A stretch of 52,070 nt of DNA from Hyphomicrobiales bacterium (lineage in GTDB: Bacteria > Pseudomonadota > Alphaproteobacteria > Rhizobiales > Rhizobiaceae): contig UBJR01000016.1 of NCBI GenBank assembly GCA_900465675.1, positions 1 through 52,070 of the forward strand, read 5' to 3'. The notes under the pieces are model-generated. The model saw only the letters and a program-made list of their open reading frames with translations. It was not told the DNA's origin and searched no databases. The position numbers and the translations under genes were made by a program. Shown in pieces: positions 31,133-41,825 of this stretch (position 1 is its first letter; the number at the start of each line of letters is the position of its first letter).

Positions 31133-33325
31133 ATGGCCGAAACATCCCAGGCAAAATACCGCGTCGGCGGCATGGACTGCGCCTCCTGCGCGGCAAAGAT
31201 CGACACGGCGGTGCGCCGCGTGCCTGGCGTCGAGGATGTCTCGGTCTCCGTGACGGCTGGTACGATGACGGTGCGCCACAATGGCAGCAGCGATCTCGGC
31301 ACAATCGAGAAACGCGTCACCGGCCTTGGCTATTCCGTCGTGCCGATGGCGGCGGGCGGCAAGGCTGCAGAAGCATCGCCGGAGAAGGCCGGTCATGATC
31401 ATGCCGGACATTCGCACGATGAGGCCGAAATCCCCGGCCTGCATGGTCATGATCACACGCTGTCCACCGGTCCCTGGTGGAAAAGCAGCAAGGGCAGGCT
31501 CACCATCCTGTCGGGCGCGGCCTTCGTCATAGCCTATGCGGCGGGTCACCTTGTCCCGGCGATCGCGCCTTACGCATTCATGGTCGCGATGCTGATCGGT
31601 CTTGTACCCATCGCAAGGCGGGCGGTGATGGCGGCGCTGGCCGGCACGCCCTTTTCTATCGAGATGCTGATGACCATCGCCGCGGTCGGCGCCGTCGTCA
31701 TCAATGCGGCGGAAGAAGCCGCGGCCGTCGTCTTCCTCTTCCTTGTCGGCGAGTTGCTGGAAGGCGTTGCGGCGGGTAGAGCCCGGGCAAGCATCCAGTC
31801 GCTGACCGCGCTCGTGCCGAAAAGCGCATTGCTTGAGGAAAACGGCGCAACCCGCGAAGTCCCGGCCGAGACGCTTGCCGTCGGCGCCATCATTCTGGTG
31901 CGCCCCGGCGACCGGATTTCGGCTGACGGCATCATTGTTTCCGGAGAAAGCGCAATCGACGAAGCGCCCGTTACAGGCGAGAGCGTTCCGGTTCGCAAGA
32001 CGCCTGATGACATCGTCTTTGCCGGAACGGTGAATGGCGATGGCGCATTGCGCATTCGCGTCACCGCCGCATCGGCCGACAACACCATTGCCCGCGTCGT
32101 AAAGCTCGTCGAGGAAGCCCAGGAATCGAAGGCGCCGACAGAGCGTTTCATCGACCGTTTCTCGCGCTACTATACGCCCGGTGTCGTCGCAGTTGCCGCA
32201 CTGGTCGCCATCCTGCCACCTCTCATTACGGGCGGCGCCTGGGACGAATGGATCTACAAGGGGCTGGCGATCCTGCTGATCGGCTGCCCCTGCGCATTGG
32301 TGATCTCGACGCCTGCCGCCATCGCCGCCTCGCTCTCGGCAGGTGCGCGCCGCGGGCTGCTGCTGAAGGGTGGCGCCGTGCTGGAAGGCCTCGGCAAGAT
32401 CACCGCCGTCGCGCTGGACAAGACCGGCACGCTGACCGAAGGCAAGCCGAAGGTCATCGATATCGTCTCCTTCGGCACGTTGACCCAGGCGCAGATCCTG
32501 TCGCGCGCTGCCGTGCTCGAGCGCAACTCCAGCCACCCTCTGGCATTGGCAATCCTAAACAGGGCAACAGCCGACAAGCTGCCGGTCCCGCCTGCCCTTG
32601 AAGCCTCGGCCGTTGCAGGCAAGGGAATGAGCGGTCGTGCCGGTGGCGAGAAGCTCGACCTCTTTTCCCCCGCCGCCGTGCGCGAGCGGCTGACCGCCGA
32701 GCAGGGCGAAGCGATCCAGACACTGAACGACGACGGCAAGACCGTCTCGATCCTTCTCGTCAATGATACGATTGCCGGTCTGATCGCCATGCGCGACGAA
32801 GCGCGAGACGACGCGCGGGCCGGCCTCGACGCTCTCAAGGCCCGCGGCGTGAAGATCGTCATGCTGACGGGCGACAATGCCCGCACCGCCCAGGCGATCG
32901 GCAAGCAGCTCGGTATCGATGTGCGCGCCGAACTGATGCCCGAAGACAAGCAGCGCGTCGTCGGCGAATTGAAGCGCGAGGGCTTCACTGTTGCCAAGGT
33001 CGGTGACGGCATCAACGACGCCCCGGCGCTTGCCGCCGCCGATATCGGCATCGCGATGGGTGGCGGAACCGATGTCGCGCTCGAAACTGCGGATGCGGCG
33101 ATCCTTCACGGACGTGTCGGCGATGTCGCAGAGATGATCGCACTGTCGCAGCGAACGATGCGCAACATCTTCCAGAACATCACCATCGCGCTCGGTCTCA
33201 AGGCGGTTTTCCTGGTCACGACGATCATTGGCGTCACCGGTCTGTGGCCCGCAATCCTGGCCGATACGGGTGCAACTGTGCTGGTAACGATGAACGCCCT
33301 TCGCCTGCTCAAGCCGCGCGGCTGA
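31133..33325 (+). CDS. zntA: Zn/Cd/Pb-translocating P-type ATPase
   Basis: This 730-residue P1B ATPase exports divalent heavy metals. It has an N-terminal HMA domain with GMDCASC (C16, C19), then a His-rich linker (about residues 85-112, including HDHAGHSHDE), membrane helices, the actuator TGES motif (DEAPVTGES), the transmembrane CPC motif (GCPCALVIST), the phosphorylation site DKTGTLTEG, and GDGINDAPAL. The last helix carries DTGATVLVTMNALRLL, whose Asp is a zinc ligand in ZntA. It is controlled by the divergent MerR-type regulator. Confidence 0.94.
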   Translation: MAETSQAKYRVGGMDCASCAAKIDTAVRRVPGVEDVSVSVTAGTMTVRHNGSSDLGTIEKRVTGLGYSVVPMAAGGKAAEASPEKAGHDHAGHSHDEAEIPGLHGHDHTLSTGPWWKSSKGRLTILSGAAFVIAYAAGHLVPAIAPYAFMVAMLIGLVPIARRAVMAALAGTPFSIEMLMTIAAVGAVVINAAEEAAAVVFLFLVGELLEGVAAGRARASIQSLTALVPKSALLEENGATREVPAETLAVGAIILVRPGDRISADGIIVSGESAIDEAPVTGESVPVRKTPDDIVFAGTVNGDGALRIRVTAASADNTIARVVKLVEEAQESKAPTERFIDRFSRYYTPGVVAVAALVAILPPLITGGAWDEWIYKGLAILLIGCPCALVISTPAAIAASLSAGARRGLLLKGGAVLEGLGKITAVALDKTGTLTEGKPKVIDIVSFGTLTQAQILSRAAVLERNSSHPLALAILNRATADKLPVPPALEASAVAGKGMSGRAGGEKLDLFSPAAVRERLTAEQGEAIQTLNDDGKTVSILLVNDTIAGLIAMRDEARDDARAGLDALKARGVKIVMLTGDNARTAQAIGKQLGIDVRAELMPEDKQRVVGELKREGFTVAKVGDGINDAPALAAADIGIAMGGGTDVALETADAAILHGRVGDVAEMIALSQRTMRNIFQNITIALGLKAVFLVTTIIGVTGLWPAILADTGATVLVTMNALRLLKPRG

Positions 33326-33413
33326 AAATACCGGCGCTACGGAACATTTTTCCGTCTCGTGCATTGAGGCATCCGGGCGGATTGCGCCCTGGCGATTTCA
33401 GCGGGAGGACACC

Positions 33414-34007
33414 ATGGATCGCAGGAATCTTACGGCATTGCTGGGCATATTGGCCGTTGCGGGCTATCAGAACCGCGACAAGATTGCAGCCACGCTACGC
33501 GAACTGACCGGCGGCGCACAGCCTCAAGCCTCAGGCACCCAGCCTGGCGGAGCCGCGCCGCAAGCGGATGGTGGCGGCCTGGGCGGTCTCCTTGGTGGCA
33601 TTCTCGGCGGCGGGCAAGATGGCGGCGGCGCGACACAAACCGGCGGCCTCGGCGGTTTGGGTGGCCTTCTCGGCGGTCTTGCCGGTGCAGGCGGCCTTGG
33701 CGACCTGCTGAAAGGCGGCTCGGCCGGCGGCATATTGAGCGGCGGCCTTGGCGGTCTGCTCGATCACTTCCAGCAAAACGGCTTCGGCGACACGGCAAAT
33801 TCCTGGGTTTCCTCTGGCGAGAACAAGCCGATCGACAACGGCCAGCTTTCCCAAGCCCTCGGTCCCGATATTCTCGACGAGCTCGCCAAGGCGACCGGCC
33901 TCAACAAAGATGACCTTCTCGCCCGCCTCTCCAAGACCCTGCCGCAGGCGGTCGACGGGCTGACGCCGCAAGGCCGCGTGCCCGATGCCGGCAGCATCAG
34001 CGCCTGA
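33414..34007 (+). CDS. YidB-like (DUF937) protein
   Basis: This 197-residue protein starts MDRRNLTALLGILAVAG, followed by a Gly-rich low-complexity middle of about 90 residues with repeated GGLGGLLGG units. The C-terminal domain of about 70 residues has WVSSGENKPI and LAKATGLNKDDLLARLSKTLPQAVD, the DUF937/YidB signature. Function is unknown. GGGAGGA precedes the ATG. A GGAAC-N16-CATT sequence at 33341-33365 resembles an EcfG promoter with one mismatch. A bidirectional terminator follows. Confidence 0.85.
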   Translation: MDRRNLTALLGILAVAGYQNRDKIAATLRELTGGAQPQASGTQPGGAAPQADGGGLGGLLGGILGGGQDGGGATQTGGLGGLGGLLGGLAGAGGLGDLLKGGSAGGILSGGLGGLLDHFQQNGFGDTANSWVSSGENKPIDNGQLSQALGPDILDELAKATGLNKDDLLARLSKTLPQAVDGLTPQGRVPDAGSISA

Positions 34008-34024
34008 TCTGATCCCTGACGCGT

Positions 34025-34060
34025 AAAAAAGCCCGGCGCAGTTTCCCGCGCCGGGCTTTT
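34025..34060. terminator. Bidirectional terminator between yidB-like gene and serA
   Basis: A perfect 9-bp stem (GCCCGGCGC / GCGCCGGGC) is flanked by six A residues on the left and TTTT on the right, so it works for both convergent genes. Confidence 0.92.
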
Positions 34061-34081
34061 CCTGTCTTCCTGGGAGGAAAA

Positions 34082-35677
34082 TCAATCGACGGCGAAGACC
34101 AGCGGCTTGGCCTGGCGGATTGCTGCATTGGCAGTCAGCTTGGCAAGAACTTCGTCGTTCAGCGGTCCATCAACATAGAGCAGCGCGATCGCATCGCCGC
34201 CCTGCTTGTCACGGCCGAGCTGGAAGTTGGCGATATTGACGCCGGCCGAGCCGAGCGTCGTGCCGATGAAGCCGATCATGCCAGGAACGTCGGTGTTGGT
34301 GATATAGACCATGTGCGAGCCGACATCAGCGTCGAGGTTGATACCCTTGATCTGGATGAAGCGCGGCTTGCCGTCCGAGAACACTGTACCGGCGATCGAG
34401 CGGGTCATGGTGTCGGTCTTGACCGTCAGCTTGATGTAGCCGTCGTAGACACCGGTCTTGTCGCGCTTGACCTCGGAGAGGACGATGCCCTTTTCCTTGA
34501 TCATAACAGGCGCCGAAACCATGTTGACGTCCGCCACCTGGCTGCGGATCAGACCGGCGAGCGTTGCCGAGGTCAGAGCGCGGGTGTTCATGCCGGCGGT
34601 CACGCCGTCATAGAGGATTTCGATTTCCTTGATCGGCTCGTCGGTGACCTGACCGACGAAGGCGCCGAGAACATCAGCCAGCTTGATGAACGGCTTCAGA
34701 AGCGGTGCTTCCTCGGCGGTGATCGACGGCATGTTGATGGCGTTGGAAACCGCACCCTTGACGAGGTAATCCGACATCTGTTCGGCAACCTGCAGAGCAA
34801 CATTTTCCTGGGCTTCGGTGGTCGACGCACCCAGATGCGGTGTGCAGACGACATTCGGAAGGCCGAAGAGCGGGCTTTCCTTGGCAGGCTCGACTTCGAA
34901 GACGTCGAAACCGGCACCGGCGACATGGCCTGATTTGATGGCTTCGGCGAGTGCGGCTTCATCGACCAGACCGCCACGGGCGCAGTTGATGATACGAACG
35001 CCGGGCTTCGTCTTGGCGAGATTGTCCTTGCCGAGAATGCCGCGGGTCTTGTCGGTCATCGGCACATGCAAAGTGATGAAATCGGCCTGGGCCAGCAGCT
35101 CGTCGAGCTCGACCTTGGTGACGCCCATTTCCTGGGCGCGTTCGGCCGACAGGAAGGGATCGTAGGCCAGGACATGCATGCCGAGGCCGATCGCCTTCTT
35201 GCAGACGATGCCGCCGATATTGCCGGCACCGATGACGCCGAGCGTCTTGCCGGTGATTTCGACACCCATGAACTTCGACTTTTCCCACTTGCCGGCCTGC
35301 GTCGAGGCATCGGCCTGCGGCAGCTGGCGGGCAACGGCAAACATCAGCGCGATGGCGTGCTCGGCGGTGGTGATCGAGTTACCGAAGGGCGTGTTCATGA
35401 CGATGATACCGCGGCGCGAGGCAGCCGGAATATCGACATTGTCGACGCCGATACCGGCGCGGCCGATGACCTTGAGGTTGGTCGCCGAAGCGATCAGCTT
35501 CTCGGTCGCCTTGGTGGCGGAGCGGATGGCGAGACCATCATAATTGCCGATGATTTCGGCGAGCTTGTCCTTGTCCTTGCCGAGCTGCGGCTGGAAATCG
35601 ACTTCGACGCCGCGGTCGCGGAAAATCTGGACGGCGGTTTCCGACAGTTCGTCGGATACGAGAACGCGAGGTGCCAT
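34082..35677 (-). CDS. serA: D-3-phosphoglycerate dehydrogenase
   Basis: This is the first enzyme of serine synthesis: it oxidises 3-phosphoglycerate to 3-phosphohydroxypyruvate with NAD. The protein has 531 residues, the long form with an extra intervening domain and a C-terminal ACT domain (about 455-525, starting SHMVYITNTDVPGMIGFIG). The NAD motif GVIGAGNIGG lies near residue 147, with the catalytic Arg in NCARGG, the Glu region in DVFEVEP and the His in CTPHLGAST. It lies 86 bp after serC on the same strand and probably shares its promoter and leader. Confidence 0.95.
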   Translation of the reverse strand: MAPRVLVSDELSETAVQIFRDRGVEVDFQPQLGKDKDKLAEIIGNYDGLAIRSATKATEKLIASATNLKVIGRAGIGVDNVDIPAASRRGIIVMNTPFGNSITTAEHAIALMFAVARQLPQADASTQAGKWEKSKFMGVEITGKTLGVIGAGNIGGIVCKKAIGLGMHVLAYDPFLSAERAQEMGVTKVELDELLAQADFITLHVPMTDKTRGILGKDNLAKTKPGVRIINCARGGLVDEAALAEAIKSGHVAGAGFDVFEVEPAKESPLFGLPNVVCTPHLGASTTEAQENVALQVAEQMSDYLVKGAVSNAINMPSITAEEAPLLKPFIKLADVLGAFVGQVTDEPIKEIEILYDGVTAGMNTRALTSATLAGLIRSQVADVNMVSAPVMIKEKGIVLSEVKRDKTGVYDGYIKLTVKTDTMTRSIAGTVFSDGKPRFIQIKGINLDADVGSHMVYITNTDVPGMIGFIGTTLGSAGVNIANFQLGRDKQGGDAIALLYVDGPLNDEVLAKLTANAAIRQAKPLVFAVD

Positions 35678-35763
35678 TGTGGGCTTCCTTCAAAAGTGTT
35701 CAGCGATGGATGAAATCAGGGATGCTGGGCTCCGCCATTCCGGCGGGGCCTTATGCGATCAAC

Positions 35764-36945
35764 TCAGGCAGCAGCCTGGGAAAGCGTGGCCTTCTGCGTT
35801 TCGAACGCCCAGGAGAGCCATGGCATGAGCTTCTGCATGTCGGAAGCTTCGATGGTGGCACCTGCCCAGATGCGAAGGCCCGACGGGGCGTCGCGGTAAG
35901 CGCCGATGTCATAGGCAACGCCTTCCTTCTCGAGGAGAGCGACGAGACCCTTGGCGAAATTCGCCTGGCCATCGGCATCGAGAGCGGTGACATCCTTGTC
36001 GACGATCTTCAGGCAGATGGAGGTGTTGGAAGCCGTCTCCGCCTTGACCGCCAGGTTGGCGATCCAGTCATTGGCGGCGATGAAGTCGGCGATGACCTTG
36101 GTATTGGCATCGGCGCGCGCCATCAGCGCCTTCAGGCCACCGAGCTTCTGGGCCCAGAGCAGCGCATCGATATAGTCCTCGACGCAGAGCATCGACGGCG
36201 TGTTGATCGTCTCGCCGGTGAAGATGCCTTCGATCAGCTTGCCGCCCGAGGTCATGCGGAAGATCTTCGGCAGCGGCCAGGCCGGTGCATAATTCGTCAG
36301 GCGTTCGACGGCGCGCGGCGAAAGAATGATAACGCCGTGAGCGCCCTCACCGCCGAGAACCTTCTGCCAGGAGAAGGTGACGACATCGAGCTTCGCGAAG
36401 TCCATGTCCTGCGCAAAGGCAGAGGAAGTCGCGTCGCAGATCGTCAGGCCCTTGCGGTCAGCCGGGATGAAATCGGCGTTGGGAACGCGGACACCCGAGG
36501 TGGTGCCGTTCCAGGTGAAGACGACGTCGCGGTCGAAATCGATGGTCGAGAGATCGGGCAGCTCGCCGTAACCGGCTTCGATCTTGCGGACGTCCTTCAG
36601 CTTCAGCTGCTTGACGACGTCGGTGACCCAACCGGCGCCGAAGCTTTCCCAGGCGACCATGTCGACGCCGCGCTCGCCGAGCAGCGACCAGAGCGCCATT
36701 TCGACGGCGCCGGTATCGGAGGCAGGAACGATGCCGATGCGGTAATCCGCGGGCACTTCCAGAATTTCACGGGTAAGATCGATGGCCTGCTTCAGCTTCG
36801 TCTTCCCGACTTTCGCGCGGTGCGAACGGCCAAGCGGCGCGTCGGAGAGAGCATCGAGCGACCAACCGGGGCGCTTCGAGCAAGGGCCAGAAGAGAAATG
36901 AGTGTTGTTCGGACGGACGTCCGGCTTTGCGGTGGCAGCGGCCAT
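35764..36945 (-). CDS. serC: Phosphoserine aminotransferase
   Basis: This is the second enzyme of serine synthesis: it converts 3-phosphohydroxypyruvate and glutamate to phosphoserine. The 393-residue protein has HFSSGPCSKRPGW near the N-terminus, the PLP lysine in SWQKVLGGEGAHG, VFTWNGTTSGVRVPN, and CDATSSAFAQDMD with the PLP Asp. This is the alphaproteobacterial SerC type. The frame is open upstream to 37368, but the ATG at 36945 follows GGAAGGG and begins the conserved start. A serC-motif leader and a strong promoter lie immediately upstream. Confidence 0.94.
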   Translation of the reverse strand: MAAATAKPDVRPNNTHFSSGPCSKRPGWSLDALSDAPLGRSHRAKVGKTKLKQAIDLTREILEVPADYRIGIVPASDTGAVEMALWSLLGERGVDMVAWESFGAGWVTDVVKQLKLKDVRKIEAGYGELPDLSTIDFDRDVVFTWNGTTSGVRVPNADFIPADRKGLTICDATSSAFAQDMDFAKLDVVTFSWQKVLGGEGAHGVIILSPRAVERLTNYAPAWPLPKIFRMTSGGKLIEGIFTGETINTPSMLCVEDYIDALLWAQKLGGLKALMARADANTKVIADFIAANDWIANLAVKAETASNTSICLKIVDKDVTALDADGQANFAKGLVALLEKEGVAYDIGAYRDAPSGLRIWAGATIEASDMQKLMPWLSWAFETQKATLSQAAA

Positions 36946-36995
36946 ATGTATACCCTTCCAGGTAATTAGCCTCTCGTTGGGGAGAGGTGTCCCGC
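36946..36995 (-). ncRNA. serC-motif leader RNA
   Basis: Between the promoter and the serC ATG the minus strand can form CCTCTC-CCCAAC-GAGAGG (36970-36987). A second small hairpin TACC-TGGAAGGG-TA-like (36951-36964) encloses the ribosome-binding site. This layout fits the serC RNA motif described in alphaproteobacteria, a putative cis-regulator of serC. Matching is by memory of the motif, not by a covariance search. Confidence 0.65.
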
Positions 36996-37000
36996 CGCCG

Positions 37001-37029
37001 TAAATACAGACCTCGCCCGTCATGGTCAA
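37001..37029 (-). promoter_or_regulatory. Sigma70-type promoter of serC-serA
   Basis: On the minus strand TTGACC (37029-37024), a 17-bp spacer and TATTTA (37006-37001) set the transcript start near 36994, at the beginning of the leader RNA. Confidence 0.7.
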
Positions 37030-37091
37030 CGGAGAAGTGTCGCACACTGGGGATTTTTTGACGCAGGTGCGACGCGAGGCCTGAAAAGCAA

Positions 37092-37113
37092 AAAGCCGCC
37101 CGAAGGCGGCTTT
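37092..37113 (-). terminator. Terminator of the outer-membrane protein gene
   Basis: AAGCCGCC and GGCGGCTT form a tight 8-bp stem with a CGAA-type loop. On the minus strand it is followed by TTTTGCTTTT. Confidence 0.85.
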
Positions 37114-37135
37114 CGCAAGATCGATAGAGATCCGA

Positions 37136-37993
37136 TTACTTGTAGACAGGCTGCTGCAGCGGAATTTCCGGCTGCGGCTCGTAAGCGACGGGCTGCTCGC
37201 AGCCGCCGAAGAGGTAGCGTGCACCGGCGCGGACTTCGTGGACGTTGAAGCCCTTGTCGCGGCCCGGGCCGCCGTTCTCAGCGTAACCGAACATGTTGCC
37301 GCCATCGACATGCAGGAAGCGGTAACCGACATCAGCCTTGACGTTGCAGGTGACGTCGATCGATGCACCGGCCATCAGAGCGTAGCTGAAGCGCCAGTCG
37401 CCCTTGCCGTTATGCGTGACGGTATCGTCGCAACCAAAACCGCTGCCGCTGGTGTCGCAAGACGTGTTGCGCAGATCTTTCCACTTAACGTAGGAACCAC
37501 CGATACCGGCACCGACATAAGGCGTGAAGACGCCGTAGGTGCCAAGATCCACATAGGCATTCGCCATCAGCGTCCATGCCGTCAAGGAAGACAGATCGGT
37601 AGAAGAGCAGGTGACCTGGCAGGCACCGAAGGCAGAACCGCCGCCGGTCGTCGAGCCGTGGAAGTCGCTCTTGCCGAGATAGTCGAGCGTCAAGTCGGTA
37701 CGCAGGTAGCTGTTGACCTGATAACCAACACCGCCGCCGACGGTGAAGCTGTCGCGCAGATCGGAGGTCGTGAAGTCCACCTCGTCAGCGGAGCTTCCGC
37801 CCTGATAGAACTTGGCACCGCGCAGATCGTTGAAGCCATAACCGACATCGCCGCGCAGATACCAACCGGTCGCTTCGGTAACAGTCACTTCAGGCGGCAT
37901 TTCCGGAACCGGCTCGACAGGAGCGAGATCGGCCGCCAGTGCATTCGAGGTCATAAGCAGTGCGGCGAAGATGCCGGCCAAGCCTTTTTTCAT
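37136..37993 (-). CDS. Outer-membrane beta-barrel protein (rhizobial Omp25/Rop-like)
   Basis: This 285-residue protein has a signal peptide (MKKGLAGIFAALLMTSNALA) and a short Pro-rich linker. About eight amphipathic strands follow, such as GWYLRGDVGYGFND, SFTVGGGVGYQVNSYLRTD, FTPYVGAGIGGSYV and VRAGARYLFGG. This matches the small porin-like surface proteins of Rhizobiales. Six Cys residues lie in two loop regions, and the tail after the barrel is Pro/Gln-rich, which is less usual. The ATG at 37993 starts the signal peptide after a GGAGTGG site. Function beyond being a surface barrel is unknown. Confidence 0.85.
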   Translation of the reverse strand: MKKGLAGIFAALLMTSNALAADLAPVEPVPEMPPEVTVTEATGWYLRGDVGYGFNDLRGAKFYQGGSSADEVDFTTSDLRDSFTVGGGVGYQVNSYLRTDLTLDYLGKSDFHGSTTGGGSAFGACQVTCSSTDLSSLTAWTLMANAYVDLGTYGVFTPYVGAGIGGSYVKWKDLRNTSCDTSGSGFGCDDTVTHNGKGDWRFSYALMAGASIDVTCNVKADVGYRFLHVDGGNMFGYAENGGPGRDKGFNVHEVRAGARYLFGGCEQPVAYEPQPEIPLQQPVYK

Positions 37994-38144
37994 GATCCAC
38001 TCCAAAGAAGTTACATTGGCCGAGCGCGAGCCTGCCAATCTGATATGCTTTGTCTGGATAATGAACGGGAAACGTTAAAACCCGCTTAACTACGAATATT
38101 TACCGTGTTTGTTCATAGAGCGGACACCATAATTCTTGCGGCAA

Positions 38145-38172
38145 CAAAAAACCGGCGCTTGTGGAGCCGGTT
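38145..38172 (-). terminator. Terminator of glmM
   Basis: AACCGGC and GCCGGTT pair around a 9-nt loop. On the minus strand the stem is followed by a run of T (A run at 38145-38151). It lies 24 bp past the glmM stop. Confidence 0.85.
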
Positions 38173-38195
38173 CAATGCAAGACATCGGGCGGATC

Positions 38196-39548
38196 TTACG
38201 CCGCGCTGCGGACGTTCGAGATCGTTCCGATCAGGTCGTTGACGATGCGCTCGATCTGGGCGCGGTCGTCGCCCTCGGCCATGACGCGGATCAGCGGCTC
38301 GGTGCCCGACGGGCGAATAACGAGGCGGCCGTTCTTCGAAAGCTCGGCTTCGGCATCGGCAATCGCCTTCTGAACCTGGATATCCTCAAGCGGCTTGCCG
38401 CCGGAGATACGCACATTGCGCAGCAGCTGCGGCACGGGCTCGAAGCGGCGGCAGATTTCGCTGACGGTCTTGCCGGTGCGCTTGACGGCAGCCAGTATCT
38501 GCAGCGCCGCCACGAGGCCATCACCCGTCGTGCCGTAGTCGGACATGACGATATGGCCAGATTGTTCGCCGCCGACGTTGAAATTGTTCTGGCGCATGTG
38601 CTCGACCACATAGCGGTCGCCGACCTTGGTGCGGGCAAGTGTCATGCCCTTGTCACCGAGGAACCGTTCCAGGCCGAGGTTCGACATCACGGTTGCGACA
38701 ATACCATTGCCGCGCAGCTGCTGGCTTTCGGCCCAGCTCTCGGCAATCACAGCCATGAGCTGGTCGCCATCGACGACGGCACCGTTCTCATCGACGATGA
38801 TCACACGGTCTGCGTCTCCATCGAGCGCGATGCCGATATCGGCCCGGACTTCATCGACCTTCTTCTGCAGGGCAACCGGGCTGGTCGAGCCGCAATTCAG
38901 GTTAATGTTGGTGCCATTCGGCTCGTTGCCGATGGTGACAACCTCGGCGCCGAGCTCCCAGAGAGCGGCGGGCGCAACCTTGTATGCAGCGCCATTGGCG
39001 CAGTCGATGGCGATCCTCAGGCCCTGAAGCGTCACGTCGCGCGGCAGTGTGCGCTTGGCATGCTCGATATAGCGGTCATGGACGCCATCGACGCGCTTGG
39101 CGCGGCCGATATCGTCGGACTTGGCGAGCTGACTGGACAGGTCTCTTTCAAGAAGGTCCTCGATCTGTTGCTCGATATCATCGGAAAGCTTGTAGCCATC
39201 GGGGCCGAAAAGCTTGATGCCGTTGTCTTCATAAGGATTGTGCGAAGCCGAGATCATCACGCCGATATCCGCGCGCAGCGAGCGCGTCAGCATGGCGACG
39301 GCCGGTGTCGGGATCGGGCCGAGAACGAAGGCATCGACGCCGGCAGCAGTAAAACCCGCAACCATGGCGTTTTCGAGCATATAGCCGGACAGGCGTGTGT
39401 CCTTGCCGATGACCACGCGGTGGCGGTGATTGCCGCGGCGGAAGATGGTACCGACCGCGATGCCGACCCGCATCGCCAGATCCGGCGTCATCGGGAAAAT
39501 GTTCGACTGGCCGCGAATGCCGTCCGTGCCGAAGTAACGTCTCTTCAT
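38196..39548 (-). CDS. glmM: Phosphoglucosamine mutase
   Basis: GlmM interconverts glucosamine-6-phosphate and glucosamine-1-phosphate on the way to UDP-GlcNAc, peptidoglycan and lipopolysaccharide. The 450-residue protein has RRYFGTDGIRG at the start, the phosphoserine loop VMISASHNPYEDNGIK with the active Ser near residue 102, the metal loop DGDADR, the sugar loop GGEQSGH and the phosphate loop RPSGTEPLIRVM. The upstream frame is open, but the ATG at 39548 starts the conserved N-terminus after AGGGG. It lies downstream of ftsH on the same strand, as in many proteobacteria. Confidence 0.95.
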   Translation of the reverse strand: MKRRYFGTDGIRGQSNIFPMTPDLAMRVGIAVGTIFRRGNHRHRVVIGKDTRLSGYMLENAMVAGFTAAGVDAFVLGPIPTPAVAMLTRSLRADIGVMISASHNPYEDNGIKLFGPDGYKLSDDIEQQIEDLLERDLSSQLAKSDDIGRAKRVDGVHDRYIEHAKRTLPRDVTLQGLRIAIDCANGAAYKVAPAALWELGAEVVTIGNEPNGTNINLNCGSTSPVALQKKVDEVRADIGIALDGDADRVIIVDENGAVVDGDQLMAVIAESWAESQQLRGNGIVATVMSNLGLERFLGDKGMTLARTKVGDRYVVEHMRQNNFNVGGEQSGHIVMSDYGTTGDGLVAALQILAAVKRTGKTVSEICRRFEPVPQLLRNVRISGGKPLEDIQVQKAIADAEAELSKNGRLVIRPSGTEPLIRVMAEGDDRAQIERIVNDLIGTISNVRSAA

Positions 39549-39737
39549 ATGTACCCCTATGCTTCCGGCGCGCCAAGCAGACGGCGCCATGTGCCAAGCA
39601 AATCCCGGCCGCAAGAACGAATCAACTCGTTCGATGTCTCTAACGCGGCCTGCGCATAATAGCGGCATGCCACAAAACGCAGGCGCCATCACGTCAATTA
39701 CCGCGAAAACCGATTATATCGCGTTACCGATACGAGA

Positions 39738-39766
39738 AGGCCGGACTTCCTGGGGAAACCCGGCCT
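39738..39766 (-). terminator. Weak hairpin after ftsH
   Basis: AGGCCGG and CCGGCCT form a 7-bp stem with a 15-nt loop in the 247-bp ftsH-glmM gap. The following minus-strand bases are TTCTCG, so termination may be partial and some glmM may be read from ftsH. Confidence 0.35.
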
Positions 39767-39795
39767 CTCTTAAGCTTAGTCTTTCGTACTTTCGG

Positions 39796-41727
<1,932 letters not shown>

Positions 41728-41782
41728 CGAACTCCCCAGCACTGGAACAGCCGCCTCATGGCGGCCGTCTTATTTGAACTCT

Positions 41783-41811
41783 AACATAGGGTTGCGCCGT
41801 GTCATTGCCAA
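41783..41811 (-). promoter_or_regulatory. Promoter of ftsH
   Basis: On the minus strand TTGGCA (41811-41806), a 17-bp spacer and TATGTT (41788-41783) lie 55 bp before the ftsH ATG, just after the tilS stop. It resembles a sigma70 site; I saw no clear heat-shock (RpoH) match. Confidence 0.55.
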
Positions 41812-41825
41812 GGCGATCCGGTCCG

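Noticed and set aside
30959..32536. 525-codon minus-strand frame across the MerR-zntA promoter and zntA
   Set aside because: It overlaps a well-defined operator and a clear P-type ATPase on the other strand.
38136..39659. 507-codon plus-strand frame opposite glmM
   Set aside because: It starts inside the glmM terminator and is antisense to all glmM motifs.
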